A DNA stretch of 64,000 bases from Sphingomonas sp. KR3-1 (GTDB taxonomy: Bacteria; Pseudomonadota; Alphaproteobacteria; Sphingomonadales; Sphingomonadaceae), in assembly GCF_040049295.1 (NCBI RefSeq), contig NZ_JBDZDQ010000001.1, positions 1,116,001 to 1,180,000 on the forward strand, in the 5' to 3' direction. Positions 18,682 to 27,479 of this stretch are shown piece after piece (position 1 is the stretch's first letter; each line of letters opens with the position of its first letter). Position numbers and translations under genes: made by a program. A model generated the notes under the pieces. It worked only from the letters and a program-made list of their open reading frames with translations. It was not told the origin of the DNA and ran no database searches.

Positions 18682-18993
18682 TCAGAAGGGCCCGCCGACC
18701 GTCGAGAGCATCTGCTGCTGGCGATTGAGCTTGTCGGCCTTGGCACGCAGATAGGCGAGGTGTTCGCCGCTGAGCGTGCCGCCATCGGCCTTGCGCAGGC
18801 GCAGCGCTTCGCGGGTGAGCGCCGCGCGATCGTCCTGCAGCTTGCGCAGCGCGAAATGCGGATAGGTCGACGACATGGGCGTATCGACGAAGCTGGGATT
18901 GGGCGGCAGGTCCGACGCGGACTGGGCCTGGGCGGCGCCGGCGAGCAGGAGACCGGCCGAGAGCAAGGCGGCGGCAAGCGGCTTCATCATCAT
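18682..18993 (-). CDS. Small periplasmic protein of unknown function
   Basis: The product is 103 residues from a run of three ATG codons (first at 18993) behind GTGAGGAGAAGC. A signal peptide (MMMKPLAAALLSAGLLLAGA, cut near AQAQ) is followed by a charged helical mature part (FALRKLQDDRAALTREALRL, then LAYLRAKADKLNRQQQML). There are no cysteines. The family is not recognised. The stop abuts the end of the J-domain gene on the other strand. Confidence 0.72.
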   Translation of the reverse strand: MMMKPLAAALLSAGLLLAGAAQAQSASDLPPNPSFVDTPMSSTYPHFALRKLQDDRAALTREALRLRKADGGTLSGEHLAYLRAKADKLNRQQQMLSTVGGPF

Positions 18994-19130
18994 GCTTCTC
19001 CTCACGGGCGGGCAGCTTCCCACCGCGATGTGACTGCCGGATTTCCTCGTTTTCAGCGCGGTTTTGCGCCCGCATTGCAACTTCCGCGCGCGTGGTGGAT
19101 TAGGCGGGCAGCATTTCCCCGGGAGGCATC

Positions 19131-20519
19131 ATGACGCACATCTTCAACCCCACTTCGCTGCGCGAGTACGACATTCGCGGGATCGTGGGGGAGACCCTCG
19201 GCCCCGATGACGCACGCGCGATCGGCCGCGGCTTCGCAACGCTGCTGCGCCGCGTCGGCGGCACTCGCGTCGCCGTGGGCCGCGACGGTCGCCTCTCCTC
19301 GCCGATGCTCGAGGAAGCGCTGATCGACGGGCTTACCCGCTCGGGCGTCGATGTCGTGCGCACCGGCATGGGCCCCACCCCGATGCTATATTATGCCGAG
19401 GCCACGCTGGAGGTGGATGGCGGCATCCAGATAACCGGCAGCCACAATCCCGGCCATTACAACGGCTTCAAGATGGTGTTTCAGCACAGCAGCTTCTTCG
19501 GCGAGCGGATCCAGGAGCTCGGCAAGATGGCGGCCGAAGGCGACTGGGAGGAAGCCGAGACGCCGGGCAGCGTGACCGAAGCCGATGTCGAGGACCTCTA
19601 TGTCAGCCGACTGATCGCGGGCTATGCCGGCGGCGCCTATCGCATCGGATGGGATACGGGCAATGGCGCCGCCGGCCCGGTGGTCGAGAAGCTGGTGAAG
19701 CTGCTCCCTGGAGAGCATCATACGCTGTTCACCGAAGTGGACGGCAATTTCCCCAACCATCATCCCGATCCTACCGAGGAAAAGAACCTCGCCGATCTCA
19801 AGGCGCTCGTCGCGGAGAAGCAGCTCGATTTCGGACTTGCCTTCGACGGCGACGGCGACCGGCTGGGCGCGATCGACGGGCAGGGCCGCGTGGTTTGGGG
19901 CGATCAGCTTCTGTCCATTCTGGCTGAACCTGTGCTGCGCGTGGAGCCCGGCGCGACGATCATCGCCGACGTGAAGGCCAGCCAGATGCTGTTCGACCGA
20001 GTCGCGGAGCTCGGCGGCAAGCCGCTGATGTGGAAGACCGGGCACAGCCTGGTGAAGACCAAGATGAAGGAAACCCATGCGCCGCTCGCCGGCGAGATGA
20101 GCGGCCACATCTTCTTCGCCCAGGACTATTATGGCTTCGACGACGCGCAATATGCCGCAATCCGGCTGATCCAGGCGATCCATGTGATCGGCAAGTCGCT
20201 GACCCAGCTCAAGGACGAGATGCCCAAGCTGGTCAACACGCCCGAGATGCGCTTCCAGGTCGACGAGAGCCGCAAGTTCGCGGTGGTCGACGAAGTGCTC
20301 GACCGGCTCGAGGCCGAGGGCGCCGACGTCAACCGCACCGACGGCGCGCGGGTGAACACCCCCGACGGCTGGTGGCTGCTGCGCGCCTCGAACACGCAGG
20401 ACGTGCTGGTGGCGCGCGCCGAGGCCAAGGACCAGGCCGGGCTCGACCGGCTGCTCGCGATGATCGACGACCAGCTCGCCAAGAGCGGGCTGAAGCGCGG
20501 CGAGCAGGCGGCGCACTAG
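19131..20519 (+). CDS. pgmG: Phosphoglucomutase/phosphomannomutase PgmG
   Basis: The enzyme interconverts hexose 1- and 6-phosphates of glucose and mannose, supplying sugar nucleotides for exopolysaccharide (gellan-type sphingans in this group) and LPS. The product is 462 residues. Elements are IFNPTSLREYDIRGIVGETL at the N-terminus, phosphoserine S104 in TGSHNPGHYNG, the metal loop DGDGDRLGAID, sugar-specificity loop GEMSGHIFF and the phosphate-binding RASNTQD. The start follows GGGAGGCATC. Bifunctionality is inferred from similarity to the Sphingomonas PgmG enzyme. Confidence 0.93.
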   Translation: MTHIFNPTSLREYDIRGIVGETLGPDDARAIGRGFATLLRRVGGTRVAVGRDGRLSSPMLEEALIDGLTRSGVDVVRTGMGPTPMLYYAEATLEVDGGIQITGSHNPGHYNGFKMVFQHSSFFGERIQELGKMAAEGDWEEAETPGSVTEADVEDLYVSRLIAGYAGGAYRIGWDTGNGAAGPVVEKLVKLLPGEHHTLFTEVDGNFPNHHPDPTEEKNLADLKALVAEKQLDFGLAFDGDGDRLGAIDGQGRVVWGDQLLSILAEPVLRVEPGATIIADVKASQMLFDRVAELGGKPLMWKTGHSLVKTKMKETHAPLAGEMSGHIFFAQDYYGFDDAQYAAIRLIQAIHVIGKSLTQLKDEMPKLVNTPEMRFQVDESRKFAVVDEVLDRLEAEGADVNRTDGARVNTPDGWWLLRASNTQDVLVARAEAKDQAGLDRLLAMIDDQLAKSGLKRGEQAAH

Positions 20520-20521
20520 GT

Positions 20522-20665
20522 CTTCCTTCTCCCCTTGTGGGAGAAGGAAGGGGCCCGCGCCGGAGGCGTGGGAAGGATGAGGGGGAATGTATCGGCCTAC
20601 GACTCCCCCTCACCCTTCCGCCGACTTCGTCGGCTCCCTCCCTCTCCCACAAGGGAGAGGGAGAA
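20522..20665. repeat. R2 intergenic repeat with inverted CCCTCTCCC-type arms
   Basis: The left arm CTTCTCCCCTTGTGGGAGAA is itself a hairpin. The middle carries GGAAGGATGAGGG and its complement CCCTCACCCTTCC, and the right arm is CCCTCTCCCACAAGGGAGAG. The whole can fold into a three-way structure. It fills the gap between pgmG and the exonuclease gene. Related copies are at 21475, 51380 and 51853. Confidence 0.75.
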
Positions 20666-20707
20666 ATTGACTCGCAATTCTGCGCTTCTGCCCCCACATG
20701 CGCGGTC

Positions 20708-21472
20708 ATGGCGTCATCCCACCCGCCCATCATCCGCGTCATCGACCTCGAGACCACCGGCGACAAGCCGCCCGCGCATGCCGTGGTCGAGATCGGCTGG
20801 CAGGACGTCGCGCTCGGCAAGGACGGGCGCTGGGAGCTCCATGGCGAGGGCGGCAACCGGATGGTCAATCCCGGCCGGCCGATCCCGCCACTGACCATGG
20901 CGATCCACCATATCCGCGACGAGGACGTCGCCGACGCGCCCTGGTGGCACGACGTCGCGCGGCCGATCCTCGACCCCTGGCCGCGCCGCGTCGCGCTGGC
21001 CGCGCACCGGGCGACCTTCGAGGAGCAATATTGCACGCCCTCGCTGACCCGCGGCGCCGACTGGATCTGCACCTGGAAGTGCGCGCTACGGCTGTGGCCC
21101 GACAGCGGCGGCTTCTCGAACCAGTTCCTGCGCTACTGGCGCAAGCCCGAAGGGCTGGTGCATGAGCGCGGCCTGCCCGCGCACCGCGCCTTCCCCGATG
21201 CCTATGTGACCGCGCATCATCTGCGCGATATGCTCAACGAAGCGAGCGTGGCGCAGCTGGTCGAATGGTCGAAGGCGCCCGGGCTGCTGCCGCGCGTTCG
21301 CTACGGCCCCGATCGCGGCAAGGAATGGAGCGAGATCGACGACGATTCGCTGGCGGTGTTCCTGAACGACCGCGACGAGGACGTGCGCTTCACCGCGCAG
21401 ACCGAGCTGGCGCGGCGCCGCGGCGGCGGCCCGGTGGGGCGCGACGCACCGACGCAGAATTTGCTGTTTTAA
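20708..21472 (+). CDS. DEDD-family 3'-5' exonuclease (ExoX-like)
   Basis: The product is 254 residues from ATG 20708. Exo I is VIDLETTGDKP (Asp and Glu near residues 13 and 15), Exo II is near LAAHRATFEEQYC, and Exo III is HRAFPDAYVTAHHL with the H-x4-D spacing of DEDDh enzymes. This is the exonuclease X / DNA polymerase III epsilon superfamily. The C-terminal 70 residues (VEWSKAPGLLPRVRYGPDRG, then WSEIDDDSLAVFLNDR) match the tail found in ExoX-type proteins that handle DNA ends in repair. A longer upstream frame runs antisense-like through pgmG and is rejected. Confidence 0.85.
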   Translation: MASSHPPIIRVIDLETTGDKPPAHAVVEIGWQDVALGKDGRWELHGEGGNRMVNPGRPIPPLTMAIHHIRDEDVADAPWWHDVARPILDPWPRRVALAAHRATFEEQYCTPSLTRGADWICTWKCALRLWPDSGGFSNQFLRYWRKPEGLVHERGLPAHRAFPDAYVTAHHLRDMLNEASVAQLVEWSKAPGLLPRVRYGPDRGKEWSEIDDDSLAVFLNDRDEDVRFTAQTELARRRGGGPVGRDAPTQNLLF

Positions 21473-21474
21473 AC

Positions 21475-21604
21475 CCTTCTCCCTTTGGGAGAAGGGAGAG
21501 GCCCGCCGCCGAAGGCGGTGGGAAGGATGAAGGTGAGCGCCCTCGAAGCAATTCAGCCCTTGGCGAGGCCACCCTCACCCAACCCTCTCCCAGAGGAAGA
21601 GGGC
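21475..21604. repeat. R2 intergenic repeat
   Basis: A second R2 copy: CCCTTCTCCCTTTGGGAGAA on the left, GGTGGGAAGGATGAAGGTGAG and ACCCTCACCCAACCCTCTCC inside, and the CAGAGGAAGAGGG end on the right. It lies between the converging exonuclease and DUF1440-like genes and may act as a terminator in both directions. Confidence 0.72.
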
Positions 21605-21612
21605 TTTAAGGC

Positions 21613-22092
21613 CTACCGCTTCCCCGCGATCAGCCAGCGCACGCCTTCGAGCACGATGCCGTAGACCAGGTGCGACGCCGCGCCATAGGCGTGCTGGGCG
21701 AGCGGAGTGTCTTCCGGACCCGGCGCGAGCCCGGCGGCGGGCACCGCGGCCTCGTCGAGCAGCGCGCTGGTGGCGATGCCATAGGCACTGCCGAAGCCGG
21801 CGCTGGCCTCCGGCTTGTACTCGGTGATCACCCCGTAGATGCCGCCGAGCACCGCGCCGGTGATGTAATGGACCGCCTGGCCCGCCTGCTCGCGATACGG
21901 CTCGGGCACCGGCGCGTCGATCAGCGCCTTGCTCGCCACATCGGCGGCCTTCACCGTGGCGGGATCCCCGTCCTTGCCCTCCTCGGGCAGCAGCTTTTCG
22001 GCCTGGTGCTGGAAGGCAGCCATCGCCGCCGAGGCGATGAGCCCCGCGGCGACGCCGGCGAGCAGACCGAGAAGGGGACGAGGCTTTGCCAT
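21613..22092 (-). CDS. YagU-like (DUF1440) inner membrane protein
   Basis: The product is 159 residues from ATG 22092 behind CGGAGATATTG. There are likely four membrane segments: LLGLLAGVAAGLIASAAMAA, AVHYITGAVLGGIYGVI, a weaker one at SAGFGSAYGIATSALLDEA and HAYGAASHLVYGIVLEGVRW. This order and the motif HYITGAVLGGIYG resemble DUF1440/YagU proteins, one of which has been linked to acid tolerance in E. coli. Role here unknown. Confidence 0.65.
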   Translation of the reverse strand: MAKPRPLLGLLAGVAAGLIASAAMAAFQHQAEKLLPEEGKDGDPATVKAADVASKALIDAPVPEPYREQAGQAVHYITGAVLGGIYGVITEYKPEASAGFGSAYGIATSALLDEAAVPAAGLAPGPEDTPLAQHAYGAASHLVYGIVLEGVRWLIAGKR

Positions 22093-22106
22093 CAATATCT
22101 CCGGAA

Positions 22107-22137
22107 GCAGGGACGGGCTTCGACGCGCCCTCCCTGC
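22107..22137 (-). terminator. Strong hairpin between two minus-strand genes
   Basis: On the plus strand GCAGGGA-C-GGGC pairs with GCCC-TCCCTGC (11 paired bases, one bulge, 8-base loop). It lies 18 bp after the TraB/GumN-like stop and 15 bp before the next start, so it is either a terminator or a leader hairpin. No T-run is visible. Confidence 0.45.
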
Positions 22138-22155
22138 CCGGCTCAACCGGTCACA

Positions 22156-23076
22156 TCAATATTGGATGCGCTCTGCCTTGAGATTGTGCTTGGCGAGCTG
22201 CGCCTGGACGCTGTCGCTGCCGGCCAGGTGCCCGGCGCCGACCGCGATGAACACCGTGCCCGGCTTGGCCATGCGCGCGGTGATCCAGTCGGCCCAGCGG
22301 GCATTGCGATCGGTGAGCAGCAGCTTGCCGACCTCGGGCGTCTTGCGCATCTCCTCGTTCAGCGTCTTGCCGAGCGTATCGGGATCGCCGGCGCTCCACT
22401 GCTCGACCATCTTGTCGAGCAGCGGGCCGATATTGTCGAATTCCTTGACCGTGCTGGCGAGAAACTTGACCTGCACGTCCGCCGGCATCGTGTCGAAAAA
22501 GCCGATCTGCTGGTCGAAGGTCTCGAGGCCCTCGATCTTCTTGTTCGCAGCCTTGGCGGCGGCGGTGATCGTCATCTCGGCGCCGCTGTCGGGCGCGTAG
22601 CCGAGCTTGGCGAGCGGCGCCGTGCTCAGCGTCATCGCGGCGAACCAGGGCTCGAAGCGGTCGAGCGCGGTGGCGGGCATGCCGAGGCTGGTGAGCGCGG
22701 CGGCATAGGACTGGCGGGCATCCGCGGGCAGCTTGGCGGTAAGCGCCGGATCGGTCGCCGGCGCGACCGCGGCCTTCATCACCACGCCCTGCATCGTGGC
22801 TGGATCGGGCATGACCATCTCGAGCACCACGGTGTCGCTCTTGTCGAACGCGGCCTTCACCGCCTCGTCGAACCAGCTGAGGCCGGGCTTGAGCACATGG
22901 ACGGTGCCGAACAGATAGATGGTGGTGTCGCTGTCCTTGACCACCCAGATCGCCGGATCGGCATCCTTGGTGACCGCTGCGGCGGGCGCGGGCGCCGCCT
23001 GGGCATAGGCGAGCGCAGGCAGCGAGACGAGCGCGGTGAACCCCGCAAGGGCAGTGATCAGCTTCTTCTTCAACAT
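22156..23076 (-). CDS. TraB/GumN-family secreted protein
   Basis: The product is 306 residues with a signal peptide (LITALAGFTALVSLPALAYA). Family motifs are IYLFGTVHVLKPGLSWFDEA near the mature N-terminus, DTVVLEMV, and near the end FIAVGAGHLAGSDSVQAQL. The conserved GTxH and GxxH histidines of the TIKI/TraB/ChaN-like fold are both present. Animal TIKI proteins of this fold are metalloproteases; bacterial GumN-like members are uncharacterised. The gene is followed (on its own strand) by the DUF1440-like gene after a hairpin. Confidence 0.85.
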   Translation of the reverse strand: MLKKKLITALAGFTALVSLPALAYAQAAPAPAAAVTKDADPAIWVVKDSDTTIYLFGTVHVLKPGLSWFDEAVKAAFDKSDTVVLEMVMPDPATMQGVVMKAAVAPATDPALTAKLPADARQSYAAALTSLGMPATALDRFEPWFAAMTLSTAPLAKLGYAPDSGAEMTITAAAKAANKKIEGLETFDQQIGFFDTMPADVQVKFLASTVKEFDNIGPLLDKMVEQWSAGDPDTLGKTLNEEMRKTPEVGKLLLTDRNARWADWITARMAKPGTVFIAVGAGHLAGSDSVQAQLAKHNLKAERIQY

Positions 23077-23104
23077 GGCGAAAGCCCTCCAGTTTCGCGG
23101 CCGA

Positions 23105-23509
23105 TCAGGGCCGGAGCTTCTTCCAGAAATAGGCGACGGACATCACGACCATTGTCGCGATGAAGAGAATCTCATGGTCGGGCTCGCGGACGACCGCGCC
23201 CTTCCAGAGGAAATACCAATTGGCATAGGCGATGATGTAGAAATTGAGCGCGATCGTGCCGGCGACATAATTGTCGCGCCGCTCGACCTCGTCGACGCTG
23301 CGCAGGAAATACCAGGTGCCGCCACCGACACCGAAGGTGAGAAGGACCGCAATCGCGATCGCCACCGCCGCGGGCAGCATCCCGCTGTTATGCTGCATCA
23401 CGACGAGCGCCGCGCCGGTCAGGCCGCCGAGCAACATGAAGCCGGCCATCAGCGCCCAGAAGCGGTTGTTGCGCGCCTTCTCGGCGCGTTCGCCCGGCCC
23501 CTCAGTCAT
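23105..23509 (-). CDS. Small four-helix membrane protein paired with an XRE regulator
   Basis: The product is 134 residues from ATG 23509, which overlaps the regulator stop by 8 nt. Four helices are likely: FWALMAGFMLLGGLTGAALV, LPAAVAIAIAVLLTFGVG, IALNFYIIAYANWYFLWK and HEILFIATMVVMSVAYFW. Small membrane proteins behind a 70-residue XRE regulator are a common bacterial pairing of unknown meaning. The gene is not a recognised toxin, although a two-gene autoregulated cassette of this size would be compatible with one. Confidence 0.72.
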   Translation of the reverse strand: MTEGPGERAEKARNNRFWALMAGFMLLGGLTGAALVVMQHNSGMLPAAVAIAIAVLLTFGVGGGTWYFLRSVDEVERRDNYVAGTIALNFYIIAYANWYFLWKGAVVREPDHEILFIATMVVMSVAYFWKKLRP

Positions 23510-23714
23510 CCCCACCTCCCGAACCGTCATCGGAAAATATCTCCTCGATGGGCATGCCGAACAGGCGCGCGATCTTGAAGGCGAGCGGCAGCGACGGATC
23601 GTACTTGCCCGTCTCGATCGCGTTGACCGCCTGGCGCGACACGCCGAGCCGGCCGCCAAGCTCCGCCTGGCTCCAGTCGCGTTCGGCGCGCAGCACTTTC
23701 AGCCGGTTTCGCAT
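23502..23714 (-). CDS. Small XRE-family HTH regulator
   Basis: The product is 70 residues and is almost entirely a Cro/C1-type HTH: MRNRLKVLRAERDWSQAELG, then GRLGVSRQAVNAIETGKYDP. It ends PLAFKIARLFGMPIEEIFSD and an acidic tail, the YgzD/YozG-type compact form. Its first base is next to a region with two matching dyads (23738-23756 and 23795-23813), good candidates for autoregulatory operators. It is co-translated with the membrane protein downstream. Confidence 0.9.
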   Translation of the reverse strand: MRNRLKVLRAERDWSQAELGGRLGVSRQAVNAIETGKYDPSLPLAFKIARLFGMPIEEIFSDDGSGGGDD

Positions 23715-23737
23715 CGCGTGCTTGGCATGTCCCCAGG

Positions 23738-23813
23738 ACCTTACACTCTGTCAGGTACACCTTACATAGCGAGTCGCGGCAGATTGTCAACAAGACCTGA
23801 CAGTTTGTCAGGT
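23738..23813. promoter_or_regulatory. Two matching operators for the XRE regulator
   Basis: Site 1 (23738-23756) is ACCTTACA-CTC-TGTCAGGT. Site 2 (23795-23813) is ACCTGACA-GTT-TGTCAGGT. Both have 8-bp arms and a 3-bp spacer; site 2 is perfect and site 1 has one mismatch. A lone half site, ACCTTACA, follows site 1 at 23759-23766. Their centres are 57 bp apart, in the only promoter-sized gap upstream of the regulator. Confidence 0.65.
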
Positions 23814-23817
23814 GTGG

Positions 23818-25041
23818 TTAACTGGCGGCAAGCGCCTTGAGCGGCGTGGCGGTATCGGCCAGCGCGGCGGGATCGAGGGCCAGGTCCTCGACCACCAACT
23901 TGCGGCCCTGGACATAGTCCTTGACCGCATTGACGCAGTCGAGCGCGATCACCCGGCCTTCGCGCAGATAGAGCAGCGAGAAGCTGCGCGTGGCGGGATC
24001 GCCGCGCACCACCAGCTGGTCATGACCGGTGGAGAGGCCAACGGTCTGGAGCTTGAGGTCATACTGGTTCGACCAGAACCAGGGGACGGCGTCATAGCCT
24101 GCCTCGACCCCGCAGATCGTCTTCGCCGCGACGGTGGCCTGGTCGTTGGCGTTCTGGACCGATTCGAGGCGGATCGCCGCATCGGCAGCGTAGCGGTTCG
24201 CGTGGAGCGCGCAGTCGCCGATCGCGAAGACGTCGGCGAGGCTGGTGCGGCACTGGTCGTCGACCAGCACGCCGTTGCCGCCGGCAGCCCCCGCGTCGAG
24301 CAACGGCGCCACCGCGGGGAGGATGCCGATGCCGACGATCGCCATCTGCGCAGGGATCACCTCGCCATCCGCCAGGCGGACGCCGGTGACCTTGTCGGAG
24401 CCTTCGATCGCCTCGACCTGGACGCCGAGGCGGATTTCGACACCGTGGGCGCGGTGCTCGGCCTCGAAGAAGCGCGACAGCGGCTCGCCGGCGACGCGAG
24501 CGAGGACGCGGTCCTGCGCCTCGAGCACGGTGACCTGCTTGCCGAGCTTGGCGAGCACGGCCGCCGCCTCGAGCCCGATATAGCCGCCGCCGATCACCGC
24601 GACGCGCGCCACGCCGTCCAGCTCGCGCATCATCTGGTCGACATCGGCGCGGGTGCGCACGGTATGAATGCCCGCGAGGTGGTGACCGTCGCACGACAGG
24701 CGGCGCGGCTTGCCGCCGGCGGCCCAGATCAGCTGGCCGTAGCCGATCGCCTCGCCATTGGCGGTGACATGGTGCGCAACCGGATCGACCGCGGTAACGG
24801 TGCGGCCCGGCAGCATCGTCACCTGGCGCTCCTCCCAGAAGGCGGCATTGCGGATCAGCAGCCGCTCGAACGGCTTCTCGCCCGAGAGATATTCCTTGGA
24901 GAGCGGCGGGCGCTCATAGGGCAGCTCGGGCTCGTCGCCGAGCAGCACGATCGTCCCTTCGAACTTGTTCTGGCGCAGCGCGATCGCCGCCTGGGCGCCG
25001 CCATGGCCGGCACCGACGATCAGGACGTCGTAGCGGCTCAT
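23818..25041 (-). CDS. FAD-dependent ferredoxin reductase-type oxidoreductase
   Basis: The product is 407 residues. An N-terminal FAD site ([20 protein letters not shown]), then [17 protein letters not shown] typical of the CamA/ThcD/BphA4 group, a central NAD(P) site ([20 protein letters not shown]) and the second FAD motif [17 protein letters not shown]-terminal reductase domain follows. Such enzymes pass electrons from NAD(P)H to a ferredoxin or rubredoxin, but none is encoded nearby. It overlaps fghA by 4 nt and is the last gene of the C1 operon, suggesting a redox role in formaldehyde handling. That link is inference. Confidence 0.85.
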   Translation of the reverse strand: MSRYDVLIVGAGHGGAQAAIALRQNKFEGTIVLLGDEPELPYERPPLSKEYLSGEKPFERLLIRNAAFWEERQVTMLPGRTVTAVDPVAHHVTANGEAIGYGQLIWAAGGKPRRLSCDGHHLAGIHTVRTRADVDQMMRELDGVARVAVIGGGYIGLEAAAVLAKLGKQVTVLEAQDRVLARVAGEPLSRFFEAEHRAHGVEIRLGVQVEAIEGSDKVTGVRLADGEVIPAQMAIVGIGILPAVAPLLDAGAAGGNGVLVDDQCRTSLADVFAIGDCALHANRYAADAAIRLESVQNANDQATVAAKTICGVEAGYDAVPWFWSNQYDLKLQTVGLSTGHDQLVVRGDPATRSFSLLYLREGRVIALDCVNAVKDYVQGRKLVVEDLALDPAALADTATPLKALAAS

Positions 25042-25871
25042 GCCTTCAGCCTCTCCGCATGCCAGGCGACGTGATCGCCGAGAAAGGTCGAGACGAAATA
25101 ATAGCTGTGGTCATAGCCCGGCTGGAGCCGCTGGGTGAGCGCTATCCCCGCCTTGGCGCAGGCGGTAGCTAGGAGGTCGGGGCGGAGTTCCTTGTCGAGG
25201 AACGGATCATTGGTTCCGGTGTCGACGAGCAACTCGGGGATGCGCGCGCCGTCCTCGATCAGCGCGACGGCGTCGTATTGGCGCCAGGCCGGGCCCTGCT
25301 TGCCGAGATAGCCGGCGAGCGCCTTCTGGCCCCAAGGCACCTGGCTCGGCGCGACGATCGGCGAGAAGGCCGAGACCGAGCGGAAGCGCTCCGGGTTGCG
25401 CAGGCCGATGGTGAGCGCGCCGTGGCCACCCATCGAATGGCCGGTGATGCTCTGGCGGGCCAGGTCGGCGGGGAACTCGGCGGCGACCAAAGCGGGCAGC
25501 TCGGTCTCGAGGTACGACCGCATCCGGAAATGCGTCGACCAGGGCTCCTGGGTGGCGTCGAGATAGAAGCCGGCGCCCTGGCCGAAATCATAGGCCTCGT
25601 CATCGGGCACGCTGGGGCCGCGCGGCGAGGTGTCGGGCGCGACCAGGATCACGCCGTGCTCGGCGCATGCCTGGCGATACTCGCCCTTCTCGGTGACATT
25701 GGCGTGGGTGCAGGTGAGGCCGGAGAGATACCAGAGCACCGGCAGCGTCGCGCCGGGTTCATGCTCGGGGACGAAGACCGAGAAGGTCATCTCGGTGCCG
25801 GTGACGGCGGAGGCGTGGCGATAGACGCCCTGCACGCCGCCATGCGCCTTGTTCGAGGAGAGGAGTTCCAT
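25038..25871 (-). CDS. fghA: S-formylglutathione hydrolase
   Basis: The enzyme hydrolyses S-formylglutathione to formate and glutathione, the second step of glutathione-dependent formaldehyde oxidation. The product is 277 residues. Markers are the family N-terminus [34 protein letters not shown] sequence, PDTSPRG, and nucleophile S146 in [10 protein letters not shown]. The Asp and His of the triad are near [10 protein letters not shown] and GYDHSYYFV. It lies between purU and the FAD oxidoreductase, 10 bp after purU. Confidence 0.94.
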   Translation of the reverse strand: MELLSSNKAHGGVQGVYRHASAVTGTEMTFSVFVPEHEPGATLPVLWYLSGLTCTHANVTEKGEYRQACAEHGVILVAPDTSPRGPSVPDDEAYDFGQGAGFYLDATQEPWSTHFRMRSYLETELPALVAAEFPADLARQSITGHSMGGHGALTIGLRNPERFRSVSAFSPIVAPSQVPWGQKALAGYLGKQGPAWRQYDAVALIEDGARIPELLVDTGTNDPFLDKELRPDLLATACAKAGIALTQRLQPGYDHSYYFVSTFLGDHVAWHAERLKA

Positions 25872-25881
25872 GGCGGGTCCT

Positions 25882-26730
25882 TCAGCGGAAGACGATGGTG
25901 CGGTTGCCGTTGAGGAAGACGCGGCGCGCCCCCACCCATTGCACGGCGCGGGCCAGCACCTGCGCCTCGATGTCGCGACCGATGCGGATCATGTCGTCGA
26001 CCGAGGCCCGATGATCGACGCGCTCGACCGCCTGCTCGATGATCGGCCCTTCATCGAGATCGCTGGTAACGAAATGCGCGGTGGCGCCGATCAGCTTGAC
26101 GCCGCGCTCGTGCGCGCGGTGATAAGGCCGTGCGCCCTTGAAGCCGGGCAGGAAGCTGTGATGGATGTTGATGCACCTGCCCGCCAGCCGATCGGCGAGC
26201 GCAGGCGACAGGATCTGCATGTAGCGCGCGAGGATCAGATAATCGGCGCCGGCGCGATCGAATGCGGCGAGGAGCGCGTCCTCCTGTGCCTGCTTCCCCT
26301 CGGGCAGCAGCGTGAAGGGCAGGCCGTGCCATTCGGTGAGGTCGCGCAGCGTCTCGTGATTCGAGACGACGCCGGCAATCTCGACACCGAGATGATCGGT
26401 CTTCCAGCGATGCAGCAAATCGTTGAGGCAATGCGAGCCCGTGGACACCGCGATCAGGATGCGCGGACGAACTGCCGCCTCGGCCATCGCCCAGGTTAGC
26501 CCGAAGCGCTCCGCCACCGGGGCGAAGTCGGCGCGGAGCTGCGCGGTCTCGAAGGAAGCGCCTGCCGCCTTGAACTCGACCCGCATGAAAAATCGGCCCG
26601 CCTCGAGATCGGCATATTGCTGGCTGTCGAGGATGAATCCGTCGCGCGCGGCGAGGAAGCCGCTGACCGCCGCAACGATGCCCGGCCTGTCCTCGCAATC
26701 GAGCGTCAGGATCCAGGCCGGCGCGGTCAC
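25882..26730 (-). CDS. purU: Formyltetrahydrofolate deformylase
   Basis: PurU hydrolyses 10-formyl-tetrahydrofolate to formate and tetrahydrofolate, balancing C1 pools. The product is 282 residues: an N-terminal ACT domain (ILTLDCEDRPGIVAAVSGFL) and a C-terminal formyltransferase-like domain with ILARYMQILSPAL, then INIHHSFLPGFKGARPYHRA and TAHFVTSDLDEGPIIEQ (catalytic Asn, His and Asp). It overlaps the cupin gene by 4 nt. Its place in a formaldehyde operon suggests control of folate-bound C1 when formaldehyde rises. Confidence 0.95.
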   Translation of the reverse strand: MTAPAWILTLDCEDRPGIVAAVSGFLAARDGFILDSQQYADLEAGRFFMRVEFKAAGASFETAQLRADFAPVAERFGLTWAMAEAAVRPRILIAVSTGSHCLNDLLHRWKTDHLGVEIAGVVSNHETLRDLTEWHGLPFTLLPEGKQAQEDALLAAFDRAGADYLILARYMQILSPALADRLAGRCINIHHSFLPGFKGARPYHRAHERGVKLIGATAHFVTSDLDEGPIIEQAVERVDHRASVDDMIRIGRDIEAQVLARAVQWVGARRVFLNGNRTIVFR

Positions 26731-27083
26731 GCGTCCACCACCGGCTTCTGCGGCGAGCCTTCGCCGAGATTGTTGGTGCCGCCCGGTTCGATATTGAGCA
26801 TCCGGACCTCGCCGTGGCGGGCAACCGGGCGATGCTCGACGCCGCGCGGGACGACATAGAGCTCGCCCGGACCGAGCGTGACGGTGCGGTCGCGCAGCTC
26901 GATGTCGAGTATGCCGTCGAGCACCAGGAAGAAGTCGTCAGTGTCTTCATGCACGTGCCAGACGAACTCGCCCTCCACCTTCACGATGCGCACGTCGTTG
27001 CCGTTGTAGCTGGCGACTAGGCGGGGCGCCCAATGCTCGCTGAAGGTGGCGAACTTCTCCGCCAGGTTGACGGCGTCGCTCAT
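26727..27083 (-). CDS. Single-domain cupin protein
   Basis: The product is 118 residues from ATG 27083. It is a small beta-barrel with the metal motif split as FVWHVHEDTDDFFLVLDG (two His and a Glu-like set) and later VPRGVEHRPVARHGEV (third His). The ending EPGGTNNLGE is shared by many cupins of this size. It overlaps both neighbours by 4 nt. The substrate is unknown; the position between a glyoxalase-fold protein and purU suggests small-metabolite detoxification. Confidence 0.82.
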   Translation of the reverse strand: MSDAVNLAEKFATFSEHWAPRLVASYNGNDVRIVKVEGEFVWHVHEDTDDFFLVLDGILDIELRDRTVTLGPGELYVVPRGVEHRPVARHGEVRMLNIEPGGTNNLGEGSPQKPVVDA

Positions 27084-27478
27084 GCCGGCACGCGCCACAT
27101 CGCGCAGAGCTTGTTGCCGTCGGAATCGCGCAGATAGGCGAGATAGACCGAGCCGAGCGAACCGCCGTCGCGCACCCCGGGCCGGGCCTCGATCGCGGTG
27201 CCGCCATGCGCCAGGCCGGCCGCGTGGAATGCCGCCGCCTGCTCGGCCGAGCCGCACTTGAAGCCGATCGTCGCGCCATTGGCGCAGGTGGCGGGCTCAC
27301 CGTCGATCGGCTCGCTGATGCCGAAAGAGCTGCCGTCGTGTCGGTAGAACAGCCGGACCTGGCCGGTGGCGTTGACGTGGCGGAAGGGCTCGCCGGCGCC
27401 GAGCACGCCGAGCACCGCATCGTAGAACGCCTTGGAGCGCTCGATATCGTTGCTGCCGACCATCACATGGCTGAACAT
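27080..27478 (-). CDS. VOC-superfamily (glyoxalase-like) protein
   Basis: The product is 132 residues starting MFSHVMVGSNDIERSKAFYD, the standard opening of the vicinal-oxygen-chelate fold. Metal-ligand candidates are the His in FSHVMV and the Glu/His set further on. The end, YLAYLRDSDGNKLCAMWRV, is also standard. Proteins of this subtype often sit beside formaldehyde dehydrogenase genes in Alphaproteobacteria. It ends in an overlap with the cupin gene and starts 1 bp after the adhC stop. Confidence 0.85.
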   Translation of the reverse strand: MFSHVMVGSNDIERSKAFYDAVLGVLGAGEPFRHVNATGQVRLFYRHDGSSFGISEPIDGEPATCANGATIGFKCGSAEQAAAFHAAGLAHGGTAIEARPGVRDGGSLGSVYLAYLRDSDGNKLCAMWRVPA

Positions 27479-27479
27479 C

